Shown here: in pieces, positions 1 to 11,455 of the stretch | Layout of the letters: each line of letters begins with the position of its first letter | Numbering within the stretch: position 1 is the stretch's first letter | DNA from: Lonicera japonica | Lineage: Eukaryota; Streptophyta; Magnoliopsida; Dipsacales; Caprifoliaceae | DNA: 64,000 nucleotides | Direction of reading: 5' to 3' | NCBI GenBank assembly: GCA_021464415.1 | Contig: CM038467.1 | Span: 21,856,011-21,920,010 of the forward strand | Program-made: the position numbers and the translations under genes | Notes under the pieces: generated by a model | Database searches by the model: none | The model's input: only the letters and a program-made list of their open reading frames with translations | Told to the model about the DNA's origin: nothing

Positions 1-1708
1 TATAGATTATCAATACAAATATGTTAAATTATTTGCTTAACATTAGTAGACATTTTCTTATTTTTGGAGTTTGTGTGCACTTCAATAATTATTTTTTTTG
101 TACCAATTAGCCTAAAAAAATGTTTTAAATTTTTCATGATTAAGTTCTGGCTGGATTCACCAACTTGGAATAATGTTGCACAGCTAAATGAATTGGTAGC
201 AAGTAGCCAACCAATGCTTATCATCTCTGTCATCTAGTGGTCAGAGCAATTGTACATAGATGCCTATGAGTTGAAAATTTGAACCTTAAACGTATAATCT
301 AGTGTAACATGACGTGTTGTTTAGATTGAAAATATAGTATTGTATAATTTTAATAAATGTTTGGGGTTAGTGTATTTGCGTCCATGTCAGCGTGTCTATG
401 TTGTGTCATATCAGCGCAATGCCTGATAACCCGTTATTTTTGAACATATAAAGACAACCATCTGAAGACTTGACTCTCATAGGGAAGGGATACTGATAAG
501 TTGCCTGCATATTCAAGGCAAAGGCAAGTAAAATTTGCTTCAGTCACATTGGGATACTTAGCAAAGTTGGTTTGACCAAGCTCTTGGCCTTCATTTGTTA
601 GAGGAAGATCCGGAAATATGTTTGGTAATCTATAGTATATAGATGTCAGAGTACCCGTACATTATAACTGCCAAGTGAATTCAGTTTAATAGTGATCCCT
701 TTAGTGTCATTGTACACCTCCCCAAGTCATCCACAAATTGATGGTCAAGCCAAAATCCCAATTACCGCAGTATGTTTTTTATTTTGAACCTCATCATAGA
801 TTTTATATGAGAAAGCCAACTATGTGACATCCACTTAAAACTTGCTTGGATTTTGTTAATAGGAATTGGACCAAGTTGATGATTACCTTATAGACTAACG
901 GACACGGCGAACCTACGTGAGAAGCACCATTGCATGCTTATTTCAAATTGAAGATGTGGTACTCATTGAGTTTAACCTTTGTTCCTATTAAACATGACAC
1001 TAAACCTTGGATAGAACGATTAGGACATGTGCATTGTGCTCAATTCCCGGCCAAGTGTACGTGGGTCTATTCATTTGTTAGTTTCAATTTACAGGGACAT
1101 GCCATACACCATCCACCCAGTGCGGAGAATGTAGGCTGCTTTCATGCCTTGATGAACATGTATACACATAAGCATGCAAGTTATGATCTTGTTCTACGTG
1201 GATACCATTGGAAAGTAGTACCTAGTCTGTACACAGAAACTCCTGCCTTTCTTGGTTGAATTCCTTCATACCGTAGTACATCATTTAACACTATTGATCG
1301 GTCAAGATAAACGAACTATCTTTGAATGGAAAAATATATCGTAATTTGCATAACCATCTAGAGCTTCAGTCTCATACATGATGCATTTGATCTGGTGCTC
1401 TTGTTCTTTCTTCTGCATATGCAATTTTTTTTTGGTTTAGCTCATTGCCTTGCCTGTTTGCAAACTCAAACTGTATTTAAGAGATCGTTGTTTTAGTTTT
1501 ATTTCGTCGTCAGGTCTACATGTCTTTTGTCTCCTGTCATTGGCCGAACGAACTTCACAATATTATGATTGATCACACTTCATCAGACTGAAACTCCAAC
1601 TTACCCCCAGTGTGGAAGATGAAGTATTTTGGTCTAATGAAATTGAGTTTTCTTTATCTCAAAAAAGTTGGTCAGTGCATTATTTCCAATAAATATATAT
1701 TTCCTGAA
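1..1708. other. intergenic region, no supported gene
   Basis: No convincing gene is seen. A tRNA-like A-box candidate (ctagtggtcagagc) lies near 235-248 on the plus strand, with only a poor B-box after it, so a SINE is possible but weak. On the minus strand about 425-660 reads open for roughly 60 codons and ends in a stop, with no recognisable domain. Around 700-745 on the plus strand a short stretch reads SPSHPQIDGQAK, which resembles the HPQTDGQ motif of Ty3/gypsy integrases, but nothing around it supports an element. The open frame at 930-1259 has no recognisable family. Confidence 0.5.
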
Positions 1709-2327
1709 GGGAGTTTTTATTGAAACCCAATGTATTTATTAGTTAACCCACCTTCTTTTAATAAAGAAATAAAGTTTCTATTTTACCTTCATCTTCCTTG
1801 TTAAATCTCACAAAATCCTAACCCAAAACCTAATATAATCTCACTGCCACTCACTGCCGCTCACCACATACGCCAACTCTGGGCAACCATCATTGCCGGC
1901 ATCTTCCCATCTCTCTCGTATCCCTTTCTTCTCCTACTACTACTACTACTCTCATTCTTCACTGATCTTTGCCACTAGAACAATCACCAGTGGCATTAGG
2001 TTTAAGATTTGGAGAGAAGGTCATGACAAATCCCTTTTTCTTGCCTCACACCTCGCTGACCTACAGTACCTTCCGTCACTCCGCCGATCTGAGGCAGAAA
2101 TGGTCTGTGTACGGCAATGAGGCCAGCAGAGTGGGGAAGGGGTTGATAGCGACTTCTGGGTTGTTGTTGGTGGTAGTCTGGTGGGAATGGTGAGGACAGG
2201 TGCTGGCTGCGCTTTTTAGTTTGAAGACAAGGAGCTGATAAGGGTCAAAATGGGTAGTTCAAATCTCTTGTTGAAGTTGGTAGGTTTAGTAATTAAAGAC
2301 ATTTTTAGGGTTAAAATTAAAGCACTC
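1709..2327. mobile_element. Mutator-like non-autonomous element (MITE or Pack-MULE-like), 9-bp TSD
   Basis: The element is bounded by an exact 9-bp duplication, tttcctgaa, at 1700-1708 and 2328-2336. The ends form imperfect inverted repeats: left begins GGGAGTTTTTATTG, the right end read in reverse begins GAGTGCTTTAATTT, and the similarity continues for about 50 bases. Nine-base duplications are typical of the Mutator superfamily. There is no transposase. The interior (about 1850-2220) is less AT-rich than its surroundings, holds (CTA)n, and has overlapping open frames (1893-2120 and 1969-2193), which could be a captured gene fragment. Confidence 0.75.
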
Positions 2328-2336
2328 TTTCCTGAA

Positions 2337-3337
2337 TTAAGTACCTAATTTCCTCCTTGGTTCTCTAAAGATAAAACAACAGTTCTTTGCTAGACAATGC
2401 ACCACTCCAGGTTTCTGCTGTACCTTTTTGGCCAACAATTTTATCAGCAGATCTTTGAAGACAGCATGTTTATGTAGTTCTTTAATCAAAGGTGCACTGC
2501 TAGACGGAGCATCATTCTATCCCTAGAGCTTTCATCCAATGTCAACATGTTAATCAATGTGAAGCACCAAAGGGTGTTTAAGGCAACATTTCTTGATAAA
2601 TTTGAGCTTTTGACTTCATTTTCTTCAATCCTAAGTTTTAGAATATGCTTTATGATTTTATTTATTAATGAAAACTTGAGAATAAAAAGATAAACTGCAG
2701 TATAACAAATATGGCAGCCCTATCTGGTCGTGTTTGAGTTTATGAAGTTTAATATCTATTGAATTATATAATATACATATTGTCCTTTTTTTGAATATGT
2801 TTAATATATATTCAATTATATAATATAAATAGTCCATTTTCTATCCTTTTCGAATTGATTGTGGCTATCGGCACTGGGTTTAATGTGTTTTATTGTATGT
2901 TGTTCCCCTGAATGTAGGGTGATGATTATGGTGACGATTATAATTCAGAAGAGGATAATTGTGGCGCCGTCTTGTTTTATCAGGATAAAGGTGGAGGGCT
3001 GTTGGCTTCGCTTTTTAGTGAGCATCAGACAAGAATGAGCGTTGGGGCTTCAAAGATCATTGCAGATTTAGTTCCTAGTCAGGGATGGCAGATTATAGCA
3101 AGGAGGTGCAGATTTACTGTACCGGAATTAGCGGTTTATGTCTGCTACGATAGGGGAGTGGTGTTACGGGGGGTGCATCTGCTCTCTCTAACGGCGCTGT
3201 TAAACTCACAGTATTCGAAAGCATAGGCATAATCACAAGCAATTGAATCGAAACAATCATCATTATTGCTATTATTGGTAGATGAAAGGGAGGGGGAATA
3301 AATGAATAGTATGGAGGTTTTGGAAGATTAAGGCAAT
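2337..3337. other. intergenic region with two coding-like fragments
   Basis: On the minus strand about 2355-2540 reads open for more than 50 codons, with no start and no recognised domain. On the plus strand a candidate 3' splice site (tgaatgtag at 2909-2917) is followed by an open frame to 3226 that starts with an acidic run (GDDYGDDYNSEEDN) and is not recognised. Either could be a decayed exon. The second lies directly before the LINE and may be part of its degenerate 5' end. Confidence 0.3.
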
Positions 3338-3616
3338 TTGGTGGTTCAACGGAGTTTAGAATTAGAGAGCTGTTTGCAGGGGGAGGAATTGTGGTCAGGA
3401 TTAAATAGTCACAAGAGGGAAAATTTCGGCAACATCCTAACGAGAATGGGGGTATGGATGACCGTAACAACACCAAAAAAGGGGGTTGCAGGAGGAATAA
3501 GAGTGGAACAGGCAAAAAAAGGGACTAGAGAATTGCAAAATCTAAAATGCAATGTCAATTATGAGAAAGGGGGTGAGGGTAGTGCGGTTAGGAGGGGTGT
3601 TAGGCGGTATCAATGA
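3338..3616 (+). pseudogene. LINE ORF1 C-terminal remnant
   Basis: This open frame of about 92 codons ends in TGA at 3614-3616 and overlaps the ATG of the following LINE ORF2 (3613-3615) as ATGA. No RNA-binding or zinc-knuckle motif of a plant LINE ORF1 survives, so the assignment rests on position and on the overlap with ORF2. The residues are basic and rich in Gly, Arg and Lys, which suits an ORF1 tail but is not diagnostic. Confidence 0.4.
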
Positions 3617-6600
3617 AGATAATCTTTTGGAATGTCAGGGGGTTGGGGGGAGGGAAAATAGGAGGAAGGTTAAAGAGATAGTGGTGAGGGAGAATCCGAA
3701 AATGGTGATTTTGCAAGAAACAAAGAAAGTGGAAATTAATTGGGAGATAGTCAGAGTAGTGTGGGGGGTTAGATACAAAGATTGGGCCTTTTTTCTTTCC
3801 GTGGGAAGGTTAGGGGGATTTTAATTATTTGGGATGTGAGAGTTCTATTGGGGGAGGAATGTATTATAGGGGAGTTCACATTGTCAGTCAAGTTGAAACC
3901 GTTACAAGGGGAGGGGTGGTGGTTGACAGGAGTCTATGGGCCATGCAGATATAGGGAGAGAGATAAGTTCTGAGAGGAGTTGGCGGATCTAAGCGGGTTA
4001 TGTGGGAACAAATGGTGATTGGGAGAGGATTTCAATATTATTCGATTTCCGTCTAAAAAAAGAGGGTGATTCGGGAAGGTGGACCAGAAGTATGAAGAAA
4101 TTTGATACTTTTATCAGAGATTCAGAGTTGAATGATGCAGGCATGAGCAATGCTAATTTCACTTGGTCAAACGGGAATACGTATTCTAGACTGGACATGT
4201 TCTTATTTTCTTCAGATTGGGAGGAATTTGTATTGGTTAGACAGGAGGTGCTTATTAGAGTGGTGTCGGACCACTTCCCATTGATCTTGGATAACAATCC
4301 CTTTTGTTGGGGATTGATTTCATTTCAATTCGAGAATATGTGGCTATGTCATGCGGACGTTTTAGGAAAATTCAAGGAGTGGTGGGAGGAGTGTTCGGTT
4401 AGTGGATGGGAGGGTTATAAGTTCATAAAGAAATTGGATCTAGTGAAAATGAGAATGAAACAATGGAACATAGAAGTCTTTGACGAAATTAGAGTAAAGA
4501 AGGAACAAGTTCTTAAAAGAATTCAAGAGATTGATGATGGGGAGTCAAGGGGGCCAATTGGGGTAGAAATGGTGGATGAGAGAAGAAAATTAAAAGAGGA
4601 GTTGGATGAAATTCTGTTAAAGGAAGAAATCTCTTGGAATCAAAAGGCGTAGGTTAATGGGGTGAAAGAGTGGGATACAAATTCTAAATTATTTCATTGA
4701 ATTGTCAATCAAGGAAAGGTTAATAAATTAATTTGCAAGCTGGAAAAGGAGGACGGGGTAATAGTGGAGGATGAGGCTGAAATAGAGAGAGAGTTAGTGA
4801 ATTTTTTCTCGAAATTATATTCAAAGGAGAGGAGGTCCTGCGTGGGATTTAAGGATTTAGATTGGTCTCCGATTGATGTCGTGCAGCGGGAATGGTTAGA
4901 AAGACCGTTTGAGGAGAAGGAGGTTAGGGAGGCCATAGATGCGTGTGAGGGTAACAAAGCTCCTGGCCCGGATGGATATACAATGGAAGTGTTCAAGAAA
5001 GGCTGGGAAATTATCAAAGGAGATGTGATGAAAGTGTTTAAGGACTTCTATGAGAATGGGGTGGTCAATGCGTGCACTAATGCGACATACATTTGCCTTA
5101 TTCCAAAAAAAATTGCGTCACTAAAGCTTAAAGATTATAGACCGTTAAGCCTTGTCACTAGTCTTTATAAGTTACTAGCCAAGGTCTTATCTATAAGGTT
5201 AAGGGAGGTACTGGATGAGACGGTAGGGAAGGCACAAGGAGCTTTTGTTAAGGGTCGACAAATTATAGACTTAGTGTTGATTGCCAATGAAGGGGTGGAG
5301 GAGTATCGGGTAAGGAAAGAAGAGGGGGTGGTGTTGAAAATCGATTTCGAAAAGGCATACGATCGTGTAGAGTGGGATTTTATCGATCATGTGCTCAATA
5401 AGAAGGGGTTCGGGGGGGAGATGGACAAGATGGATCATGGGTTGCTTGTCTTCGGTCAACTTCTCGATTCTAATGAATGGTAAGCCAAGGGGAAATTTTA
5501 AGGCATCTCGGGGATTGAGACAAGGAGATCCACTTTCGGCATTCCTTTTTGTAATGGTAGCGGATGTACTACATAGGTTGGTTGAAAGGGCGAAAGTACG
5601 GGGCTTAGTGGAAGGGTTTTGCATTGGGATGGATGAAGTAAGCCTCTCGCATTTACAATTTGCCGTTGATACGATTTTCTTCTTATCTAATAATATGGGA
5701 AAAATTCGTAATCTTATGGGCATTTTGGATATATTTGGTTATACTTCAGGGTTGAAAATTAATTTTGCTAAAATTGAAGTGGCGGGTATCAACATGGAGG
5801 AAGAAGAGATGAGGCATATAGGTTTTGAGATCGGGTATGAGGTTGGCGCATAGCCCTTATCATACTTGGGTCTTCAATTTGGTGATAATCCAAGATCAAT
5901 TGGGTTTTGGAGTCCAGTGGTGGAGAAAATTAGTAACCTGTTAGATGGTTGGTGGAAGGGATGTTTTTCTAGAGGTGGGAAATTTACACTTATTCATTCG
6001 GTTCTTGAAAGCATCCCTATCTATTATCTTTCTCTTTTCAGAATCCTGGTGGCAGTGGCAAAAATTATAGAGAAGATGATTAGGAATTTTCTATGGGAAG
6101 GCTTTGACAAAAAGAAAGGTGATCACTTGGTGGGGTGGGAGAAGGTGTGCAAGAGCAAGAGGAGAGGTGGGTTGGGAATCAGAAACATCGTTAGTAGGAA
6201 TGTTGCTCTTTTGGGTAAATGGATTTGGATGTGTTTTAGGGAGTCGAACGCGTTTTGGCATTTGATTATAAAAAGTAAATATGGCATTTAAGACAATGGA
6301 TGGGATACTAACATGGTAGAAAGAGGTACACACAGGAGTTCATGGAAGGCTATTTCGCAAGGCGTCGAAGGCTTTGTTAGAAGTACTAGATATAAGGTAG
6401 GGGATGGGGTTAGAACTCGATTTTGAGTGGATCGATGGGTGAGTAACACATCTTTGGCAGCCCTATTTCCAAGACTACATAGAATTGCTAGTTCTCCAAA
6501 TGCTATAGTTCGGACCAATGTGTTGTGGGGGGATGATTCCTCTTATACATGTGATATCACTTTTCAGAGAAATTTCAGTGAAATCGAGATGAATGAGTTA

Positions 6601-7262
6601 ATGGATTGATGGGGTTGTTGAACAATTGGAGGTTAGACAGGTTTGAGTGCGATTCTAGGTTGTGGGTGGGCGAAAAGAATGGTGCTTTCTTAACTAAATC
6701 GTTTTTTAATATCATCTCGGATTTTCAGGGGGTTGATTTCAGGTCTTATAGCATAATTAGGAAAGGTTGCATACCTCAAAAAATGAAGTTTCTAGCGTGG
6801 CTGACTGTATGGAAGAGGGTTAACACGGGGGATGTTTTACAACAACGGAAACCATTCCTTCAGATATCGCCTGCTTGGTGTGCAATGTGCAAAAAGGGAG
6901 GAGAGACGGTGGATCATTTGTTTTTACATTGTCCAATTGCGTAGTATATTTAGGCTACTGTTTGAAGGGAGTTGGGGCTAGTTACAGCTTTTCCAGAAAC
7001 ATGGCAGAGTGTACTTTCAATCAGTTGGTATATCAAGGGAAGCCGAAAGAAGGTTAAAATTTAATGGAGATGTTGTTTGGCAGTGATATGGTGCATATGG
7101 AAGGAAAGAAATTCAAGAATTTTCGAGGACAAGGAATCAACTGAATACGAGTTGTGGAATAGAGTTAAGGCTTTAGCATCATTATGGGCTTTTTCATCCA
7201 ATGCCTTTGGAGCGTATTCAATTACAGATATTTCACAGGACTGGGCGGCGGTTTTGGGATAG
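3613..7262 (+). pseudogene. LINE ORF2 pseudogene: endonuclease, reverse transcriptase, zf-RVT
   Basis: ORF2 starts at the ATG at 3613 with the endonuclease N-terminus (KIIFWNVRGLGG). It then shifts frame several times. Endonuclease motifs QETK (about 3715), GEDFN (about 4025) and SDHFPL (about 4266-4283) are visible. The reverse transcriptase (about 4890-5850) shows KAPGPDGY, the LIPKK and DYRPLSL block, FEKAYDRVEWDF (motif A) and LRQGDPLSAFLF. The catalytic FADD box reads FAVD (5659-5670), so the first catalytic Asp is now Val at 5665-5667. Downstream are the LGL/WW region (5866-6291) and a C-x2-C-x8-H-x4-C zinc-binding motif (about 6878-6935). In-frame stops include TGA near 3971. The element cannot make an active enzyme. 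Confidence 0.88.
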
Positions 7263-7455
7263 GTTTTATTGCGGGATAGGTCTTATTGATACAGGGAGCT
7301 TAGGATTAGTAATGTGTTGTGCGGATTGATGTTTTAATGTTTTTTTGTTCTTTTGTCTTGCTATCTTTAGTGGTCTCCTCGACCTCTGTTGACTGCTTTA
7401 TTTCTTGTATTGATTTTTCTTATCAATATAAGTTTTTGTTTCTGATCAAAAATAA

Positions 7456-8159
7456 TAATACAACAGTTGCCCTAAACCAGAAATCCTATGTTACGTTTGC
7501 AAGCTTATGCTACCTTCAAAAGTAGATGAACGGAATCCCTCAAATAACCCTAGAAGCTAAATTTAAGCTACATTTTTGGCCTAAAACCTAGTAACCCGTA
7601 GGCCATGGCTTTGATTTTCATGATTTTATATGGTGGGCATAAACATCTCATAGACTAAATCATGACCAGACCGACGGATAAATGATCAAAACAATCGAAC
7701 CACATCTGGTTATATTGCGATAATCCATAAATAATCTTCCTTTCTCAGAGAATCCTATAGAACAATAATGTGGGGGCTGTTTATGCTATTTTATAAGAAG
7801 TGCTGTTGGTAGAGCTCTGCCCAAGGTTTTGCAGGCATCATGATTCTTGCATTCATAATTTACATGCAAGAATAAGATTAAAAAGTTGGTTTGCTATGAA
7901 CAAACAAAATGCTTCGTGTTCCCGAATACTTGGCAAGCTATATGGGAGGAGACCTAGGCTTAAACCTATGACCTAAGGGTTTTGCCAATACTTGGCGCTC
8001 CCTTTAAGAAGCTGATCAATAATGGGTCTTATATAGCAATCTGGCATTTCTTTATTCAAATTATACTCTAAAGATTGTTAAGTTTCTCTGATGGAATTCT
8101 CTGTAAGTGAATTAGATAGAGCTCTTTGGTGCGGTCCTAAGTCTCTTCCCTTTAGAACA
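7456..8159. other. intergenic or intronic DNA, nothing recognised
   Basis: No gene, tandem repeat or clear inverted repeat is seen. If the MADS-box gene continues to the left of its second exon, this stretch belongs to its second intron. Confidence 0.5.
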
Positions 8160-8272
8160 ATAATAACAAACATTCCCCCCACCCCACCAACTCCAGGTGA
8201 GACTTGAACTCAAGACCTCTTCTAAATTTGGGTGAGTGCTTTACCAACTAGGTTATCCCACTCACTCTTACA
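8160..8272 (-). mobile_element. tRNA-derived SINE
   Basis: Read on the minus strand, the sequence starts with a tRNA-like head: box A region GGATAACCTAGTTGGTAAAG (plus 8240-8262 region) and box B GAGTTCAAGTCTCAC (plus 8198-8212), spaced as in a tRNA-derived RNA polymerase III promoter. It ends in a short T/A-rich tail (TTGTTATTATTGTT on the minus strand). Length and arrangement fit a plant SINE. The family and exact ends are uncertain. Confidence 0.5.
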
Positions 8273-9133
8273 ACTATCCTTTTTTACCTTTTGTTCAACT
8301 TTACTTGCGCAATCCCAAGGTAAAATGATAAATTTGCCAGATATAACACAGTAAGTGCCAAAGCTATCTGGTTCTGGTGGTTTCACTTTTTTTTACATAA
8401 TTTGGTAGGAGTAGAATGTAAGACAAGGGTAGTTATAGAACAGAAAAAGCAGGCCACAAGTAGAAATCTTATGTCATTCTTCCACCAGAGAATCATTTAT
8501 TTAATATGTATTCCATTGGTTACGTTATTCAGTTTGAACATGCCGTAGCAATTGCCCCCATGATCCAACAATTTTGTTTTGTTTATAGTAGTTCTTTTTT
8601 CTATTTTTAGTTATATATATATATATGATATCACATGTGCTACATGTAATTCTTTCTTATTCAATTTCACATTTCTTCTTGAGCAGCATCCATAGTTAAG
8701 AAGCCACTAAAGCAGGCACGACAAAAATCAGATGTTCCTTTGGTGCCTAGGGAAAAAAGACAACGTTGTCAATGGCAGGCCCAGCCGAAACTTTTTTATT
8801 TTGTAGTATAATTTAGTAAGTTTTCAATTCCAGCCTAGTTTAACCCGAGTATCGTCATTAGCCAACCCTTAAAAAATAAATAAATCCTGGGACTCCTCTT
8901 TTCCATTGAGTTATACACATGATGTAAAATTAGTTTTAAATGGCTTGAGCTATTGTAGAACAAAACAAAGGTATCCGACTCATGTAAGAATTTTAGATTT
9001 ATTTCGAGTGTGATATACAGATTCATTGTTTGCCATATATGGCTCCAACTGTTTGTGCTGTTCGACGCAAAATGTAAAGAAAGGCAGTGTTGTGATGTAG
9101 GAGAATAATATTTGGAGACATTGAATAAGTTAC
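8273..9133. other. region next to MADS exon 2, no further exon found
   Basis: This is where the third exon (start of the K domain) of a MIKC MADS-box gene would be expected on the minus strand. I looked for the Phe-Trp-Gln-Arg-Glu type start of the K domain and for leucine-heptad K-box coding sequence and saw neither. A short (TA)n tract lies at about 8610-8625. Confidence 0.5.
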
Positions 9134-9212
9134 CTTGACTTCTGAAGTAGGATTCATCAGCTGATTATGCTCCTCCTTCATTTTGTTGAATCGATCAATT
9201 ATAGATTTCATG
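9134..9212 (-). CDS. MADS-box gene, coding exon 2 (I domain)
   Basis: This 79-nt exon follows a minus-strand acceptor (ttttgtcag, plus 9213-9221) and ends at a donor (AAG then GTAACT, plus 9128-9136). Joined to exon 1, it completes the split codon AGC and reads SMKSIIDRFNKMKEEHNQLM, then a short stretch ending SEVK. That is the linker (I) region of AGL17-clade MIKC MADS proteins. Together, 182 nt (exon 1) and 79 nt give 261 nt, so the reading frame is complete at this junction. The match in phase, length and sequence to exon 1 shows that the two exons belong together despite the 7.8 kb between them. Confidence 0.82.
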
Positions 9213-10763
9213 CTGACAAAAGGAGGAGATGATTAGTGTGACAAAATGAACATATAACAGACATGGACTAGAAACCCTTTTATATTTGATTTTATTGTTT
9301 CTTCACTTTTTAATGCAAAAATGTGGTATTATGGTGTCAAAATGAACTGATAAATCAATGTAGTTGCAATGCTTTATTTCCATCTGCGAATCATATTTAG
9401 TACTTTGTCCCAGATTAAGGGTCCAATATTAGTTGTTACGAGATGTCTCAAATTAAGAGTCTAGAAAGACATGTATCGTATAAAGTTTTGTTTTTAGCAA
9501 CTTGTTAAGATTAGTGAGTTTTAGAATTATCAAATCAAATATGAACAACTTGGGAATATTACTGTTAGTAGGAAGGAAGGAGAACAAACTGTAACCATCC
9601 TGTACATACAAGTTTATCATGCGTGTTCAACTATCTTGCTCCACTTTTTCGTTTATTTAGTGGCTCAGTTAATGTGAAGGGGGCAAAAATAAAAGCAATC
9701 TGTTAAAACTGAAAAATTTGACGTATGGTTAATAATCCTCGAATGAGTGTGGAAATAAGTATGTTCTTGTATTTACACTACTTGTTTCAAGTGAAAATAA
9801 GGACTTCGTCATCACTTGCTACACAATTTTTAACATTGCAGATTTATTTTTTTTGGAACAAAACAAAACAGAGGAACACAACTACGAAAAACCAACCTTA
9901 GCTAACAAACTAGCCAAGCAAACATAACATGGGTAAACAAACCCAGTTTACCAGAGAGAGAACACAACACTTGGCTACTAATGGGCAACCAAATTACATG
10001 AACTGGTCACAAAAATGAAAGATAAGTGGAACTCAAAAGCCTAGGAAAATGATAGACGCTATCTCCCAAGGCGGCTCCAAATTTGACGAGGCTTGCAAAA
10101 TGCCGGCTTTAGTCACTAAAGATGGAAATGTCCGATAACCCACGGGCTCCTAGTAAGGCAACACACTTCTTAACTGCTTAAGTTTACGCCATAATGACTG
10201 AAGGATCTGAGATTTTCTTTGCCACACCATCTCTATGCCTTTTTGAGGAACCAAAACAAGGCACGGCCCACTGTTGCACTAGAAAGAGGCAGAAAAGCAA
10301 CATCACAGAAAAAGCAGGCCCCGTCAAAACTAAAAGCAGCATCTAAAAAAAAACCTGGTCCCATTGAAACTATCATAACAGGAGGTTGCACCCCGGGGTT
10401 GGGGGTCCGGCACCTCTGGAACCCCCGAAATGGAAGCTCTTTCGAGGTCAAACTTTGCTTGAAACGCGGAGGCCTTTATCGCTGTGACTGAAGTGCGAGT
10501 TTTCAGCTACCAAATAATTAGGAAGGTTGGTCACAATTTAACCACCACCACCACCCCACATTCTTTTTTTTTTTGGACTTCTGAAATTATGATTCAATTT
10601 ATAAAATCAATGTACTAATTCTAACCATGCTTAACCTTGGCTTCTCACCATCAACCTTATCTAATTGATCAATAGCAAAGTATATTTTGATTTTTCAATT
10701 GATAACAATTAAATTAAATTAATATATCCTTAAAAAGTGTGAAAGCAAAAAGTATGCTGTGAC

Positions 10764-10978
10764 TAGGAATAGCAACGGGGCGGGTTTGGGGCGGGTTTAA
10801 CAAAACCTGAACCCGACCCGCATATAAATAATCCCGCCCCGAACCCGAGACGGGTTTTTTTTATATTTCCCAAACCCGCTCCGCATTAATTTTTCAAAAC
10901 CCGAACCCGCCATGCCCCGCCCCGAATAAACCTAAACCCACACATATATATAAATATATAACTAACAAATCCACACAT

Positions 10979-11014
<36 letters not shown>

Positions 11015-11044
11015 CTAAGCATATAACTAACAAATCTAATAATC

Positions 11045-11076
<32 letters not shown>

Positions 11077-11390
11077 AGTATAACATTATACTCCGTAACA
11101 CAATTATAGCAACATATATCACACACACGTATGTATATATATAAGTATATAATTAATAAATCCACACATATATATAACACAACTTAAAAACATATATATC
11201 TTATAAATTAAAATTATATTTAAATATATATATACGGGGCGGGGCGGGGCGGTTTTTTTTTTGGCGAAACCCGAACCCGGTCCGGGTTTTTTTCCAAAAT
11301 ACCAAACCCGCTCCGCCTTCAAAAAACCCGCCCCGAACCTGCTCCACTCGGGTCGGGAACCCGGCGGGTTGAGTTTTTTTGCCATCCCTA
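10764..11390. mobile_element. hAT-type MITE with 8-bp TSD
   Basis: The exact 8-bp duplication gctgtgac lies at 10756-10763 and 11391-11398. Terminal inverted repeats are TAGGAATAGCAA on the left and TAGGGATGGCAA on the right (read inward). Eight-base duplications and a TAGGG-type end are characteristic of the hAT superfamily. The subterminal regions are packed with CGGGGCGGG/AACCCG motifs in opposite orientations. The centre (about 10940-11235) is (TA)n/(CA)n microsatellite. There is no transposase. Confidence 0.88.
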
Positions 11391-11455
11391 GCTGTGACAG
11401 TTAAAAACTTGTAGTTGTCACTAGAAATTTGAAGGGCTTAAAGTACATTTTTTAT

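Larger units (their letters stand above)
3338..7455 (+). mobile_element. decayed LINE (L1-like non-LTR retrotransposon)
   Basis: The order is a short ORF1 tail, endonuclease, reverse transcriptase, then a C-terminal zinc-binding reverse-transcriptase-associated domain, all on the plus strand. This is the plant L1-type layout. The 3' end is taken near 7455, where the sequence passes through tttttgtttctgatcaaaaa into an A-rich tail. The 5' boundary is uncertain: 3338 is where an ORF1-like frame becomes visible, and the element may start earlier or be 5'-truncated. No target-site duplication was identified. Many stops and frameshifts show that it is dead. Confidence 0.85.

Noticed and set aside
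700..760. Ty3/gypsy integrase-like HPQIDGQAK motif
   Set aside because: The motif is short and the codons before and after it do not continue the integrase. It was left as a note only.
930..1259. 109-codon open frame
   Set aside because: No domain was recognised and no neighbouring exons or promoter support it.
10219..10491. 90-codon open frame in the MADS intron
   Set aside because: It has a low-complexity basic composition, no recognisable domain, and overlaps an opposite-strand frame.
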